This document shows, one piece after another, positions 1-9,468 of a DNA stretch of 64,000 nt. Under the pieces are notes generated by a model. The model saw only the letters and a list, made by a program, of their open reading frames with translations, was not told the origin of the DNA and made no database searches. This DNA comes from Acuticoccus sp965213555 (GTDB lineage: Bacteria > Pseudomonadota > Alphaproteobacteria > Rhizobiales > Amorphaceae): positions 372,001-436,000 of the forward strand of contig NZ_OZ243890.1 in NCBI RefSeq assembly GCF_965213555.1, in the 5' to 3' direction. The position numbers and the translations under genes were made by a program. Positions within the stretch are counted from its first letter, which is position 1. The number at the start of each line of letters is the position of its first letter.

Positions 1-2
1 TC

Positions 3-287
3 GCGATCTCGCTCTGGCCGGACAGGGCGAGCCCCACCATGCGCCGCCTGCTCGGCGCCATCACCTGCGTCGTGGGGATCGCCCTTTGCGCGATCCTGAC
101 GTGGCGCGGTGCGCTGATGACCTACGACGCGTGGTCCTACGGCGAGCGCGTGTCGAGCGCGTTCGGCACGCCGACGTGGATCCCCTACGCGATGCTGCCC
201 ATCGGCTTCGGCACGCTCGGGCTGCAGTTCGCGATCAACGCCTTCCGCGAGCCGCCCAGGCCGCAGGAGGGCAGCGCCGTTGTCTGA
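3..287 (+). CDS. TRAP transporter small permease (DctQ-type), 3' end only
   Basis: The reading frame is open from the first bases of the window, so the gene begins upstream and the ATG at 39 is probably internal. The visible C-terminal part has two hydrophobic segments joined by a short loop ending in a Pro-Trp-Ile-Pro stretch, followed by LPIGFGTLGLQ. This is the usual end of DctQ small permeases (about 160-190 aa), the four-helix subunit that pairs with DctM in sodium-driven TRAP uptake of organic acids. The TTG start of the following aconitase frame lies inside its last codons (8-bp overlap). The family call rests on topology and motif only. Confidence 0.6.
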   Translation, partial: AISLWPDRASPTMRRLLGAITCVVGIALCAILTWRGALMTYDAWSYGERVSSAFGTPTWIPYAMLPIGFGTLGLQFAINAFREPPRPQEGSAVV

Positions 288-2247
288 CACCCCGCTCAAC
301 CTCACCCAGAAGCTGTTCGCCGACCACCTCGTCAGCGGCGAGCTGGTCCCCGGCGACGAGGTTGCCCTCCGAGTGGACCAGGCGCTGCTCCAGGACGTGC
401 TCGGCACCCTCGTGATGCTCGAGCTCGAGGCGATGGGCATCGAGCGCGTCGCCACGTCGCCCTCGGTCCAGTACATCGACCACGGGCTCGTCCAGTCGAA
501 CGAGATCGACGCCGACGCCCACGCCTTCCTGAAGTCGGGCTGCGAGCGGTTCGGGATCGTCTACTCCTCCCCAGGCACTGGCATCAGTCATCCGGTGCAC
601 ATGGAGCGGTTCGGCGTGCCGGGCCGCACCCTCGTGGGCTCGGACAGCCACACGCCGGCCGCCGGCTCGCTCGGCATGCTCGCCATCGGTGCCGGGGGCG
701 TCGAGGTGGCGATGGCGATGGCGGGCGAGCCGCTCACCCTCGCGATGCCCAAGGTCTGGGGGGTCGAGCTCACGGGGACGCTGCCGGACTGAGTCTCGGC
801 CAAGGACGTCATCCTCGAGCTCCTGCGCCGTCACGGCGTCGCGGGCGCCAAGCACCACGTCATGGAATATCACGGGCCAGGGCTCGACGGCCTTTCGGCG
901 ATGGACCGGCACGTGATCGCGAACATGGGGACGGAGCTCGGCGCGACCTCGACCGTCTTCCCGTCCGACGAGGGGACGCGGCGCTTCCTCGCCGCGCGCG
1001 GACGGGAGGCGGACTGGCGACCGCTCGCCGCCGACCGCGGCGCGAGCTACGATCGCCACGAGGCCATCGACCTGTCGACCCTCGTGCCGCTGATCGCGAG
1101 GCCGCAGAGCCCGGACAACGTGGTCCCGGTCAGCGAGTGCGCCGGGGAACCCATCGCGCAGGCCTACATCGGCTCGTCGGCCAACCCTGGCTACCGCGAC
1201 TTCGCCGTGGTGGCCGACATCGTCGCCGACAAGCGGGTCGCCGACGGCGTCTCGCTCGACGTCAACCCGTCGTCGCGGCACGTGCTCTCGCAGCTCGTCG
1301 CGACGGGCAAGCTCGGCCCGCTGATCGCCGCCGGCGCGCGGCTCCACCAGGCGGGCTGCAACGGTTGCATCGGGATGGGCCAGTCGCCGGCGAGCGGTCA
1401 GAACAGCCTGCGCACGGTGCCACGCAACTTCCCCGGGCGCTCGGGGACGACGGAGGACTCGGTCTTCCTGTGCAGCCCCGAGACCGCCGCGGCGTCGGCC
1501 CTCGCCGGCGTCATCACCGACCCGCGCACCCTCGACATGCCCTACCCGCGGATCGACGAGCCGGCGACGCAGCCGCTCAACGATGCCGGCCTGGTCCGCC
1601 CGAGGCCCGGACACCGCCCACCCCTCTACCAGACCAAGCACACGCCCTCGTTGCCTGAGATCGAGCCGATCCGGGACGAGTTCACCGTGCCCGTTCTCCT
1701 CAGCCTCGGCGACAACATCTCCACCGACGACATCATCCCGGCCGGGCGGATCCTGCCGTTCTGGTCCGACGTGTTCGAGACGCAGAAGTACGCCTTCCAC
1801 CACCTCGACCGGAGCTACCCCGAGCGGGCCGAGGCCTCGCCCGAGGGGCATGCCATCGTCGCGGGGGCAAATTATGGGCAGGGGTCCAGCCGCGAGAACG
1901 CGGCCTTGGTGCCTCGCCTGCTCGGCCTGCGTCTCGTGCTGGCGCGCTCGTTCGCCCGGATCCATTGGCAGAACCTTGCGAGCTTCGGCGTTCTGCCCCT
2001 CATGCTGGGCGACGGCGACCACCTGCCCGCAGGCGCGCGGCTGACCGTGAGGGAGCTGCGAGCCCAGGTGCACGGCGGGCCGACGGTCCGGATCGAGGTC
2101 GACGGCGCCGACGGGCCGCGCAGCCTCGAGCTCGCGCACGAGCTGAGCTCGCGGCAGGTCGAGGTCCTGTTCGCCGGCGGCATCATCAACCACGTGCGCG
2201 CCAGGACTCGTCGCGCGCGTCCCCGGGCACCCCTCCGCCAGGGATGA
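280..2247 (+). pseudogene. Aconitate hydratase interrupted by an in-frame TGA
   Basis: Two blocks in the same frame (280-792 and 793-2247) together give a roughly 655-aa aconitase of the short, AcnA-like putative class. Block one holds the substrate-binding SDSHTPAAGSLGML motif. Block two holds GCNGCIGMGQSPASG, with cluster cysteines, and a C-terminal swivel domain with GANYGQGSSRENAALVPR. The blocks are separated only by TGA at 790-792, between LPD and VSAKDVILELLRRHG. Homologues as I remember them have Trp here (LPDWVSAKDV), so one G-to-A change (TGG to TGA) explains the break. The start is TTG 280. Aconitase isomerises citrate to isocitrate in the TCA cycle. Either the gene is a recent pseudogene backed by another aconitase, or the base is a sequencing error; the rest of the frame is undamaged. 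Confidence 0.85.
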
Positions 2248-2300
2248 GGCGCCGTCCGCCCTCGTCCCAACCGAGGCTGCGCGCTGCGGACGGCGGGGTC

Positions 2301-3812
2301 TCAGCCCTCGATGCCGAGCCTCTGCCGCACCGTCGCCGCCACGGCCTTGGGGTTCGCCTTGCCGCCGGTGGACTTCATCACCTGTCCGACGAACCAGCCG
2401 GCAAGGTTCGGCTTCGCCTTCGCCTGCTCTGCCTTGTCGGGGTTCGCAGCGATCACCTCATCAACCGCGGCCTCGATGGCATCGGTGTCGGTCACCTGGA
2501 CCATGCCGCGGGCCTCCACGATCTCGGCAGGGTCGCCTCCCTCCGTCCACACGACCTCGAACAGGTCCTTGGCGATCTTGCCCGAGATCACGTCCTTGGC
2601 AAGGAGGTCGAGGATCGCACCGAGCTGGGCCGCCGACACCGGCGAGGCCTCGATGGCGATCCCCTCCTTGTTGAGCCGACCGAGGAGCTCGTTGTTCACC
2701 CAGTTCACCGCGGCCTTCGGGTCGCGCCCCTTCGCCACCGCCTCGAAGTAGGCCGAGGCGGCGACGTCCGCGACGAGCACCGACGCATCGTAGGGTGAGA
2801 GCCCGAGTTTCACGTAGCGCGCGCGCTTCTCGTCCGGCAGCTCCGGGAGCGAGGATCGCACGCGCTCCACCATCGCCTCGTCGAGGACGAGGGGCAGGAG
2901 GTCGGGATCGGGGAAGTAGCGGTAGTCGTGCGCCTCCTCCTTGGAACGCATGGAGCGTGTCTCGCCGGTGCGCGCGTCGAAAAGGCGCGTCTCCTGGAGG
3001 ACGGCGCCGCCGTCCTCCAGGATGCCGATCTGCCGCCTTGCCTCGTGTTCGATCGCCTGCCCGGCGAAGCGGATCGAGTTGACGTTCTTGATCTCGCAGC
3101 GCGTGCCCAGCGGCTCGCCGGGCCTGCGGACCGACACGTTGATGTCGGCGCGAAGGTTGCCCTTGTCCATGTCGCCGTCGCACGTGCCGAGCGTGCGCAG
3201 GATGAGCCGCATCGTGGTGAGGTAGGCGCGGGCTTCCTCCGCCGAGCGCAGGTCCGGCCGCGAGACGATCTCCATCAACGCGACGCCCGACCGGTTGAGG
3301 TCCACGGACGAGCGGCCCTGGTGGAGGTCGTGCACCGACTTCCCGGCGTCCTGCTCCAGGTGCAGCCGCTCGATGCCGACGACGATGCGCTCGCCGTCCG
3401 CCATGTCCACGAACACCTCCCCCTCGCCGACGATGGGGTGCGCGTACTGGGAGATCTGGTAGCCCTGGGGCAGGTCCGGGTAGAAGTAGTTCTTGCGGTC
3501 GAACCGCGACGTCGTGTTGATGCGCGCGCGCAGGCCGAGCCCGGTGCGCACCGCCTGCTCGACGCACGCCTCGTTGATGACGGGCAGCATCCCCGGCATC
3601 GCCGCGTCGACGAGGCTCACGTGGTCGTTGGGCTCGCCGCCGAACGCGGTGGAGGCACCCGAGAACAGCTTCGCGCGGGACTGGACCTGCGCGTGGATCT
3701 CCAGGCCGACGATGACCTCCCAGTCGTCGGCGGCGCCGCGGATCAGCTGCTCGGGCGCGGCACGGCGGCTGCCGATCGGCTCGCGGGCCCGTGCAAGCGC
3801 GTGTTCGTTCAT
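2301..3812 (-). CDS. gatB: Aspartyl/glutamyl-tRNA(Asn/Gln) amidotransferase subunit B
   Basis: This 503-aa protein matches GatB in length and order of motifs: GLEIHAQ near the N-terminus, FDRKNYFYPDLPQGYQISQ in the kinase-like cradle, the LRADINVSVRR stretch, and a C-terminal YqeY-like tRNA-binding tail (AAVDEVIAANPDKAEQAK, then the Gly-Trp-Phe-Val-Gly-Gln region). GatB activates mischarged Glu-tRNA(Gln) and Asp-tRNA(Asn) in the cytosolic GatCAB complex. The frame extends far upstream, but ATG 3812 is chosen because it begins MNEHALARA and an AAGGGG ribosome site precedes it. The gatA and gatC partners lie near 51.6-53.3 kb, not beside it. Confidence 0.95.
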   Translation of the reverse strand: MNEHALARAREPIGSRRAAPEQLIRGAADDWEVIVGLEIHAQVQSRAKLFSGASTAFGGEPNDHVSLVDAAMPGMLPVINEACVEQAVRTGLGLRARINTTSRFDRKNYFYPDLPQGYQISQYAHPIVGEGEVFVDMADGERIVVGIERLHLEQDAGKSVHDLHQGRSSVDLNRSGVALMEIVSRPDLRSAEEARAYLTTMRLILRTLGTCDGDMDKGNLRADINVSVRRPGEPLGTRCEIKNVNSIRFAGQAIEHEARRQIGILEDGGAVLQETRLFDARTGETRSMRSKEEAHDYRYFPDPDLLPLVLDEAMVERVRSSLPELPDEKRARYVKLGLSPYDASVLVADVAASAYFEAVAKGRDPKAAVNWVNNELLGRLNKEGIAIEASPVSAAQLGAILDLLAKDVISGKIAKDLFEVVWTEGGDPAEIVEARGMVQVTDTDAIEAAVDEVIAANPDKAEQAKAKPNLAGWFVGQVMKSTGGKANPKAVAATVRQRLGIEG

Positions 3813-3839
3813 GGGCCAATCCCCTTGCGTCCGAGGGTT

Positions 3840-5055
3840 ATGTCGCTCGCCGCGGCGCGCTGCAACCGGCTCGCCGATGCCGGCGACGAACAAGCCGCTG
3901 GGCCGAGCATTGGTGAAGGCGGCCTTTTCCGCGCCGATGCGTCCGGAGCCCGCACGCTGTTGACCGCGCTCGTCGGCGGCCTCGTGACCGCGCTCAGTGT
4001 GATATTCTCGCTCACGATCACCGGCCTCCAGACGGTCCACCAGCAATACCCGCCGCGCCTCCTGCAAAACTTCGTGCGCGACCGCGGGACCAAGATCACC
4101 CTCGGCGTCTTCGCCGGGACCGTGGCCTCCATGCTCGCCGTGTTGCGGTCGCTGCCGCCGAGCGCCAGTGCTTGTTTCCCCGGCGTTGCGGTCCTCGGCG
4201 GCATGGTCCGGTTCACGGCCTGCGCCGGGGTGGTGGCGTACTTTGCGCAGCACATCACCAACGTGATCCGCGTGCACGACGCCACCCAGCGCGTCGAGAC
4301 GGAGACGCGGACCGCCTTGGACCGCGCGCTGAGGACCGCGGAACTCGGCGTCACGCACGATGGCGCTCGACAAGAGCTGCCCGACGTGCCGCATCACGCC
4401 GGGACCGTTGCGGCCGAGCGCACGGGCTACCTCCAGGACGTGGACCTCGGCGTGCCTGCCGCGCCGGCGATCCGTGAGGGGGCCTCGATCAGGATGCAGC
4501 CCGGCGTCGGCGACCTCGTCGTCGCCGGCACCGCGCTCGCCCACGTCTGGTCGCCCAGCGGCCGGTTGCCTCGACGTCGCCTACGTTCCACCAGCTCGTC
4601 GACGTCGCCGTGCGTGCCATGTCGCCGTCGCTCAACGACCCGTACACGGCCTGTCAGGCGGTCAACCACCTGGCGATGTTGCTGTGCGAGTTGCCGCGCC
4701 GCGGCCTGCTGCGCCACGTCAAGAAGTTCGGACCGCACGGGGCGGTGGTCGCAATGCCGTCCCTTGGACTGATCGACTACGTGCGCGCCTGTCGTGCGGC
4801 CAGCCGCGGCCCTTCGGTGCGGCCGAGCCGGCCGTCTCCGTCCGCCTCCTCGCGCTGCTGCGCGACGTCGGCGTCCCGGCGGACCCGAGGCTGCGGCCGG
4901 CCTTGGCCGAGGAAATCGAGCGCGTCGTCAAGAGCGCGACGTCCGCGGCCGACAGCGAGGCCGCCCTTGCCCCCATCGAGGAGGAGGCCGCGCGGGCCCG
5001 CGCCGCGCTTGAGGGCCGCAGCACCCCAAGGTCGCTTGCGCCCACACGCATGTGA
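3840..5055 (+). pseudogene. DUF2254 membrane protein, decayed by frameshifts
   Basis: Pieces of one DUF2254 protein lie in three frames. Frame one (from ATG 3840) gives TALSVIFSLTITGLQTVHQQ, YPPRLLQNFVRDRGTK and two hydrophobic helices. At about 4560-4574 the reading moves to a second frame giving FHQLVDVAVRAMSPSLNDP, the family signature. At about 4790-4800 it moves to a third frame giving LLALLRDVGVPADPRLRPAL and a charged tail that ends at 5055. The usual N-terminal pair of helices appears to be missing, and the segment between GTALAHVWSP and the signature is short. The family's function is unknown. It is divergent from gatB with only 27 bp between starts, which fits loss of the original 5' end. 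Confidence 0.75.
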
Positions 5056-5065
5056 CGACCCCCTG

Positions 5066-5091
5066 AGGCGTGCTCAAATTTGAGCACGCCT
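5066..5091. terminator. Perfect 26-bp palindrome between convergent genes
   Basis: Arms aggcgtgctcaaa and tttgagcacgcct are exact reverse complements with no spacer. Transcribed from either strand it can fold into a GC-rich stem with an AAAUUU loop. It lies between the end of the DUF2254 remnant and the end of rpsD (convergent), where a bidirectional terminator is expected. There is no T tract, which is common in high-GC alphaproteobacteria. A dimeric regulator site is the alternative. Confidence 0.55.
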
Positions 5092-5141
5092 GGGGACGTC
5101 GCTTGCGCTCGTCGCCGGCGGTGCTTCCGCGTGCGGCCAGA

Positions 5142-5765
5142 TCAGCGCGAGTAGAACTCAACGACGAGGTTCGGCTCCATCCTGCCGGCGTAGGGGACGT
5201 CGCCAAGCTGGGGGACGCGCACGTAGGAGGCCGTCATCTTCTGGTGATCGACGTCGAGGTAGTCGGGGACGTCGCGCTCCGCGAGGCTGACCGCCTCGAG
5301 CACCGCCAGCAGGTTCTTCGACTTCTCCCGCACCTCGATCACGTCGCCCGCCTTGCAACGGTAGGATGCGATGTTGACGCGCTGGCCGTTGACCTTGACG
5401 TGCCCGTGGTTGACGAACTGACGCGCGGCGAACACCGTCGCCACGAACTTCGCGCGGTAGACGACGGCGTCGAGGCGGCTCTCCAAGAGCCCGATGAGCT
5501 GCTCGGAGGTGTCGCCGCGCCGGCGCACCGCCTCGTCGTAGATCCCGCGGAACTGCTTCTCGGAGATCGAGCCGTAGTAGCCCTTCAGCTTCTGCTTGGC
5601 GCGCAGCTGCAGGCCGAAGTCGCTCATCTTTCCCTTGCGCCGTTGGCCGTGCTGCCCTGGGCCGTACTCGCGGCGGCCGGCGCCTACCGGGGACTTTGGC
5701 CGTCCCCAGATGTTTTCGCCCATGCGGCGGTCGATCTTGTACTTCTGGCTGTGTCGCTTCGTCAT
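5142..5765 (-). CDS. rpsD: 30S ribosomal protein S4
   Basis: This 207-aa protein begins MTKRHSQKYKIDRRMGENIWG, the typical alphaproteobacterial S4 start. The S4 RNA-binding domain sits around residues 95-160 (RLDAVVYRAKFVATVFAARQ, then VNHGHVKVNGQRVNI), and the C-terminus is MEPNLVVEFYSR. S4 nucleates 30S assembly on 16S rRNA and can repress its own translation. The frame extends 29 codons upstream, but ATG 5765 gives the conserved start and the expected length (about 205 aa). It is a single gene, convergent with the decayed DUF2254 gene. Confidence 0.97.
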   Translation of the reverse strand: MTKRHSQKYKIDRRMGENIWGRPKSPVGAGRREYGPGQHGQRRKGKMSDFGLQLRAKQKLKGYYGSISEKQFRGIYDEAVRRRGDTSEQLIGLLESRLDAVVYRAKFVATVFAARQFVNHGHVKVNGQRVNIASYRCKAGDVIEVREKSKNLLAVLEAVSLAERDVPDYLDVDHQKMTASYVRVPQLGDVPYAGRMEPNLVVEFYSR

Positions 5766-6043
5766 CAACGTCTTTCCTGACGCGACCGGGCCCATCCCGG
5801 ACGCTGCCGGCACGGCCGGCGAAGACGCCCCTCCTTTGCGACCGCGCGTCACCGACCCGCGGCCGGCGGGAGCGCGGCGCGCCGACAGGGCCTTGGCGGC
5901 AAGCGTCGCCGAAGCCCGCGGGTGCGCAGTTTCCCTCGTAAGAGAGCTTGCGAGATAACGGTGGCGGGTCCGAGCGTCAACCGAGCCGCTTGTCGGCCGG
6001 CCGACGCCGTGGCAACAACGCGCGTCGCGAGGAGGGTGGACCG

Positions 6044-7453
6044 TTGCACCTGTCGCCGGAGACGATCGCGGCGCACGGACTCGCCGACAGCATCGTGCCT
6101 CCGCACCCCCCGCGCCACCCTGGTCGCATCGGGGTGTGGCGGCAGATCCTCCTGGTCTGGACGAACGTGCTCGCAGTGTTCCAGGAGAAGGACTTCGCCA
6201 CCCGACGCATCCGTCAAGGCTTCCTCGGCCAGACGCTGCACGTCTGCAACCACCCGGACGGCGTGCGTGAGACGCTGCACCGCCAGCACGCGACCTTCGA
6301 GAAGAAGTCCCCGCCCATGCGGCACTCGCTGGCGCCGTTGCTCGGGGACGGGCTGTTCGTCTCGGACGGCACGACGTGGGCGGAGCGGCGGGCGATCGTG
6401 GCGCCCATCGTCCACGGTCGCAACATCCACACGTTCGCCCCCGTGATGCGCGAGGTCGCCGGCGAGTGGTGCGCGCACTGGCGGGCGGCGGGCGACGGCG
6501 CGACCGTCGACCTGCTGTTCGAGATGGGTGAGCTCACCGCCGAGATCATCTGCCGCACCGTCTTCGGGAGCCGGCTCGGCCGCGAGAACACGCACGAGAT
6601 CATCGCAGGGTTCGCGCAGTACCAGCGTGCGGTGCAGCTGTTCGACCCATTGACCCTCCTCGGACTGCCGGACTGGATGCCCCGACCGCGAAGCCGCAGG
6701 ACGCGTCGCGCCCGCGACCGCGTCCACCGGGTGATCGACGGCATCATCGCGCGCTTCGAGGCGGGGGGGACCGACGCGCATGCCGTCATCGGCCAGCTCT
6801 TCGCCGCGCGCGACACCGCCGGCCGGCCGCTGTCGAGGCGGGCGATCCGTAACGAGGCGATCGTCATCTTCATGGCGGGGCACGAGACGACGGCGAACAC
6901 GCTCGCGTGGGCGATCTACCTCGTGTCACAAAGCTCGCGCGTGCGCGGCAAGCTCCTCGCCGAGCTCGATTGCGTGCTGGGCGGCCGCCTGCCGGACCTC
7001 GCCGACGTCCCGAGGCTCGTCTACACCCGCATGGTGCTCGAGGAGACGCTGCGGCTCTACCCGCCCGTCCCCCTCCTCGGGCGCACCGCCAGCGCCGCCG
7101 GTACGGTCATGGGACGCGACGTGGCGCCCGGTGACGTCCTCATCATCGCGCCGTGGCTCATGCATCGCAACCGCGACCTGTGGTCGATGCCCGATCACTT
7201 CGTCCCCGAGCGCTTCGACGAGGCCGTCGCCCCGCGGCCCAACAAGTATGCCAACATCCCGTTCGCGAGCGGCCCTCGTGTGTGCCCCGGCATGACGTTC
7301 GCGATGACCGAGGCGACCATCTGCCTTGCGGCGCTCCTCCAGTCGTTCGAGGTGAGGTTGGCGGAGGGTGCGGAGGTCGAGGTCGACTGCCGCCTCACGC
7401 TGCGGCCCAGCGCGCCGCTCCCCATGACGGTGCACGAACGCCGTGCGGCGTGA
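6044..7453 (+). CDS. Cytochrome P450
   Basis: The 469-aa protein has the P450 landmarks in order: the I-helix AGHETTAN oxygen-activation motif, the K-helix Glu-x-x-Arg (ETLRLYPP), the PERF region and the haem loop FASGPRVCPGM with the axial Cys. The N-terminus has no clear membrane anchor, so it is probably soluble and served by separate ferredoxin partners, none of which is in view. An upstream ATG (5948) is in frame but adds low-complexity Arg-rich sequence. TTG 6044, eight bases after GGAGGG, is preferred. The next gene overlaps its last codons, so P450 and acyltransferase are probably co-translated. The substrate cannot be read from sequence; lipid or fatty-acid oxidation is a guess from context. 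Confidence 0.9.
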   Translation: MHLSPETIAAHGLADSIVPPHPPRHPGRIGVWRQILLVWTNVLAVFQEKDFATRRIRQGFLGQTLHVCNHPDGVRETLHRQHATFEKKSPPMRHSLAPLLGDGLFVSDGTTWAERRAIVAPIVHGRNIHTFAPVMREVAGEWCAHWRAAGDGATVDLLFEMGELTAEIICRTVFGSRLGRENTHEIIAGFAQYQRAVQLFDPLTLLGLPDWMPRPRSRRTRRARDRVHRVIDGIIARFEAGGTDAHAVIGQLFAARDTAGRPLSRRAIRNEAIVIFMAGHETTANTLAWAIYLVSQSSRVRGKLLAELDCVLGGRLPDLADVPRLVYTRMVLEETLRLYPPVPLLGRTASAAGTVMGRDVAPGDVLIIAPWLMHRNRDLWSMPDHFVPERFDEAVAPRPNKYANIPFASGPRVCPGMTFAMTEATICLAALLQSFEVRLAEGAEVEVDCRLTLRPSAPLPMTVHERRAA

Positions 7454-8426
7454 CGACATCCCCTGGGAGTGGACCTTCGCCCCCGAGCCCACCGCCCCGC
7501 CCATCACCGAGGCGCTTAAGAGCGGCCCCACCGGACGGGCCGCACGCCGCTACCACCTGACGGACCGCGTGTTCGGCGGCGGCAAGGTCGCGTTGAACGC
7601 CCTGTTCGGCGTGCTCCCTCCGCCAGCCGCAGCCTCACTCGGCGGCCGCGTGGCGGGCACCTTCTCGCGGCGGTACTACGGCGAGGCCCCCTTCGTTCAG
7701 CGGATGAAGGCCCACGCCGCGGTCCTCGACCCCACGCTTGGCGACGACGAGGCGCGCGAGGCTTTCGTGCGCCGCTGGTTCGCGAGCACCGGGCGGACCA
7801 TGAGCGACTTCGCGAACCTCGAGGCGATCGCGACGCGCCACACGCAGGTGACGGGTCGCGAGGCGATGGAGGCCGCCCGCCACGATGGTCGGCCCCTCGT
7901 CGTCGTCACCGTGCACACCGGGACGTGGGAGCTCGTCTCGTACTTCTCCTCACGGCACCTCTTCAACCGCGGCTCGGGGGCGTGGGCGCCCCAGTCGAAC
8001 CGGTTCGAGAACCGCATCGTCGCCCGCACGCGGCGCCGCCTCGACATCAAGGCGCTCCCGGCGACGCCGCAGCTCGCTCCGCGGCTCTACCGCGTGTTGA
8101 AGGAGCCTGGGCAGTTCATCGTCCTCGTGGTGGACGAGCCGTCGGAGGGGACCGTCAAGTTCCCGCTGTTCGGCCGCAGCGTGCCGGAGCGCTGCAACTT
8201 CGCCTTCGCCCTCCGCGTAGCCCAGCGCGCAGGAGGGATCGTCCTGCCAGTCGTCATCGCCCGCACCGGACCCTCGACGCATGCGTTCGCCTACCGGCCC
8301 GCGATCGAGGTGCGGCCCGGCGAAGAGGGCCTCGGCCAGGCCGCGGGCGCGCTCAACGGCATCTACGAGCCCCACGTCAGGGCCCACCTCGACCAGTGGT
8401 ACATGCTTCACAAGCTGCGCCTGTGA
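7443..8426 (+). CDS. LpxL/HtrB-family lysophospholipid (lauroyl) acyltransferase
   Basis: The 327-aa protein carries the HTGTWEL (HxxxxE) catalytic motif near residue 158, a VDEPSEGTVKFPLFGR block and the closing DQWYMLHKLRL, a pattern diagnostic of LpxL/HtrB inner-membrane acyltransferases. These move acyl chains from acyl-ACP to lipid A precursors or related lipids. GTG 7443 overlaps the P450 end by 11 bp. There is no lpx, fab or acyl-carrier gene nearby, so it may act on a secondary lipid (ornithine lipid, polyketide-like or hopanoid-linked) rather than lipid A. The substrate is inference. Confidence 0.85.
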   Translation: MRRDDIPWEWTFAPEPTAPPITEALKSGPTGRAARRYHLTDRVFGGGKVALNALFGVLPPPAAASLGGRVAGTFSRRYYGEAPFVQRMKAHAAVLDPTLGDDEAREAFVRRWFASTGRTMSDFANLEAIATRHTQVTGREAMEAARHDGRPLVVVTVHTGTWELVSYFSSRHLFNRGSGAWAPQSNRFENRIVARTRRRLDIKALPATPQLAPRLYRVLKEPGQFIVLVVDEPSEGTVKFPLFGRSVPERCNFAFALRVAQRAGGIVLPVVIARTGPSTHAFAYRPAIEVRPGEEGLGQAAGALNGIYEPHVRAHLDQWYMLHKLRL

Positions 8427-8496
8427 GCCCTGCTGCGCTGTCATCGGACCGACACGTCGTGCCGGCACAACGGCGAAAACCATCGGAGTTCCAAAG

Positions 8497-9468
8497 ATGC
8501 GCATCGCCCTCGTCGCCGCCGCGACGCTGCTCGCCGGCAGCGCCCTCGCCCAGCCGTCCGGCAACCTCGTGCTCTACACCTCCCAGCCCAACGAGGACGC
8601 GCAGGCGACCGTCGACGCGTTCCGTGCCGCCCATCCGGGCGTCGAGGTGGAGTTCTTCCGCGACGGCACGACGAAGGTGATGGCGAAGCTTGAGTCGGAG
8701 TTCGCCGCAGGCGCACCGCAGCCCGACGTCCTCCTCATCGCTGACACTGTGACGATGGAAGCGCTCGAAGCGGACGGGCGCCTGATGGCCTACAAGGAGG
8801 CCGAAACCTCCGCCTACGACCCCGAGCTGATGGACGAGGAGGGGCACTACTTCTCCACCAAGCTCATCACGACCGGCATCGTCTACAACACCGGTGCCGA
8901 GATGGTCCCCACCACCTACGAGGATCTGTTGAAGCCAGAGGCCGAGGGCAAGATCATGATCCCCTCGCCGCTCACATCGGGTGCGGCGACCATCACCATG
9001 GCGACGCTGACCGGCGATGCCGAGCTCGGATGGGAGTACTACGAGGGCCTCGCCGAGCAGGACACCCTGGCCGACGGAGGCAACGGCGGCGTCTACAAGG
9101 CCGTCGCCGGCGGCGAGAAGCTCTACGGCTTCCTGGTCGACTTCCTCGCCATCCGCAACCGCGAGGACGGTGCGCCGGTGGACTTCGTGTTCCCGCCCGA
9201 GGGCGTCTCCTACGTCACCGAGCCGGTCGCGATCCTATCCACGGCGCAGAACGTCGAGGCAGCGAAGGCGTTCGTCGACTTCCTCCTCTCCCCGCAGGGG
9301 CAGGAGCTCGCCGCCGCCCAGGGCTACCTGCCCGCCCATCCGGACGTCGCGGCGCCCGCGGGCTTCCCGCCGCGCTCGGAGATCAAGCTGATGGATTTCG
9401 ATCCCCAGCAGGCGCTGCGAGACGATGGCGAGATGAAGATGCGCTTCCAGGAGATCTTCGGGGGCTGA
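8497..9468 (+). CDS. Iron(III)-type ABC transporter substrate-binding protein
   Basis: The 323-aa protein starts with a Sec signal peptide ending in SALAQPSGN. The mature part begins LVLYTSQPNEDAQATVDAFR and contains DVLLIADTVTMEAL, a central TSGAATITMATL stretch and YVTEPVAILSTAQNVEAAKAFVDFLLS, the layout of FbpA/AfuA-type periplasmic binding proteins (solute-binding family 1, type 2 fold). It captures ferric iron or a phosphonate-like or polyamine ligand and delivers it to the permease encoded directly downstream. The start is ATG 8497; the frame upstream is unrelated to the family. Fe ligands (paired Tyr) are not obvious, so the ligand is uncertain. Confidence 0.85.
   Translation: MRIALVAAATLLAGSALAQPSGNLVLYTSQPNEDAQATVDAFRAAHPGVEVEFFRDGTTKVMAKLESEFAAGAPQPDVLLIADTVTMEALEADGRLMAYKEAETSAYDPELMDEEGHYFSTKLITTGIVYNTGAEMVPTTYEDLLKPEAEGKIMIPSPLTSGAATITMATLTGDAELGWEYYEGLAEQDTLADGGNGGVYKAVAGGEKLYGFLVDFLAIRNREDGAPVDFVFPPEGVSYVTEPVAILSTAQNVEAAKAFVDFLLSPQGQELAAAQGYLPAHPDVAAPAGFPPRSEIKLMDFDPQQALRDDGEMKMRFQEIFGG

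Noticed and set aside
790..792. TGA as selenocysteine or reassigned Trp codon
   Set aside because: The site aligns with Trp, not Cys/Sec, and TGA is the stop of many intact genes in the window, so neither recoding idea is favoured.
235..2193. Long minus-strand reading frame opposite aconitase
   Set aside because: Low-complexity Arg/Gly/Asp-rich shadow of a high-GC gene with no domain; the plus strand encodes aconitase.
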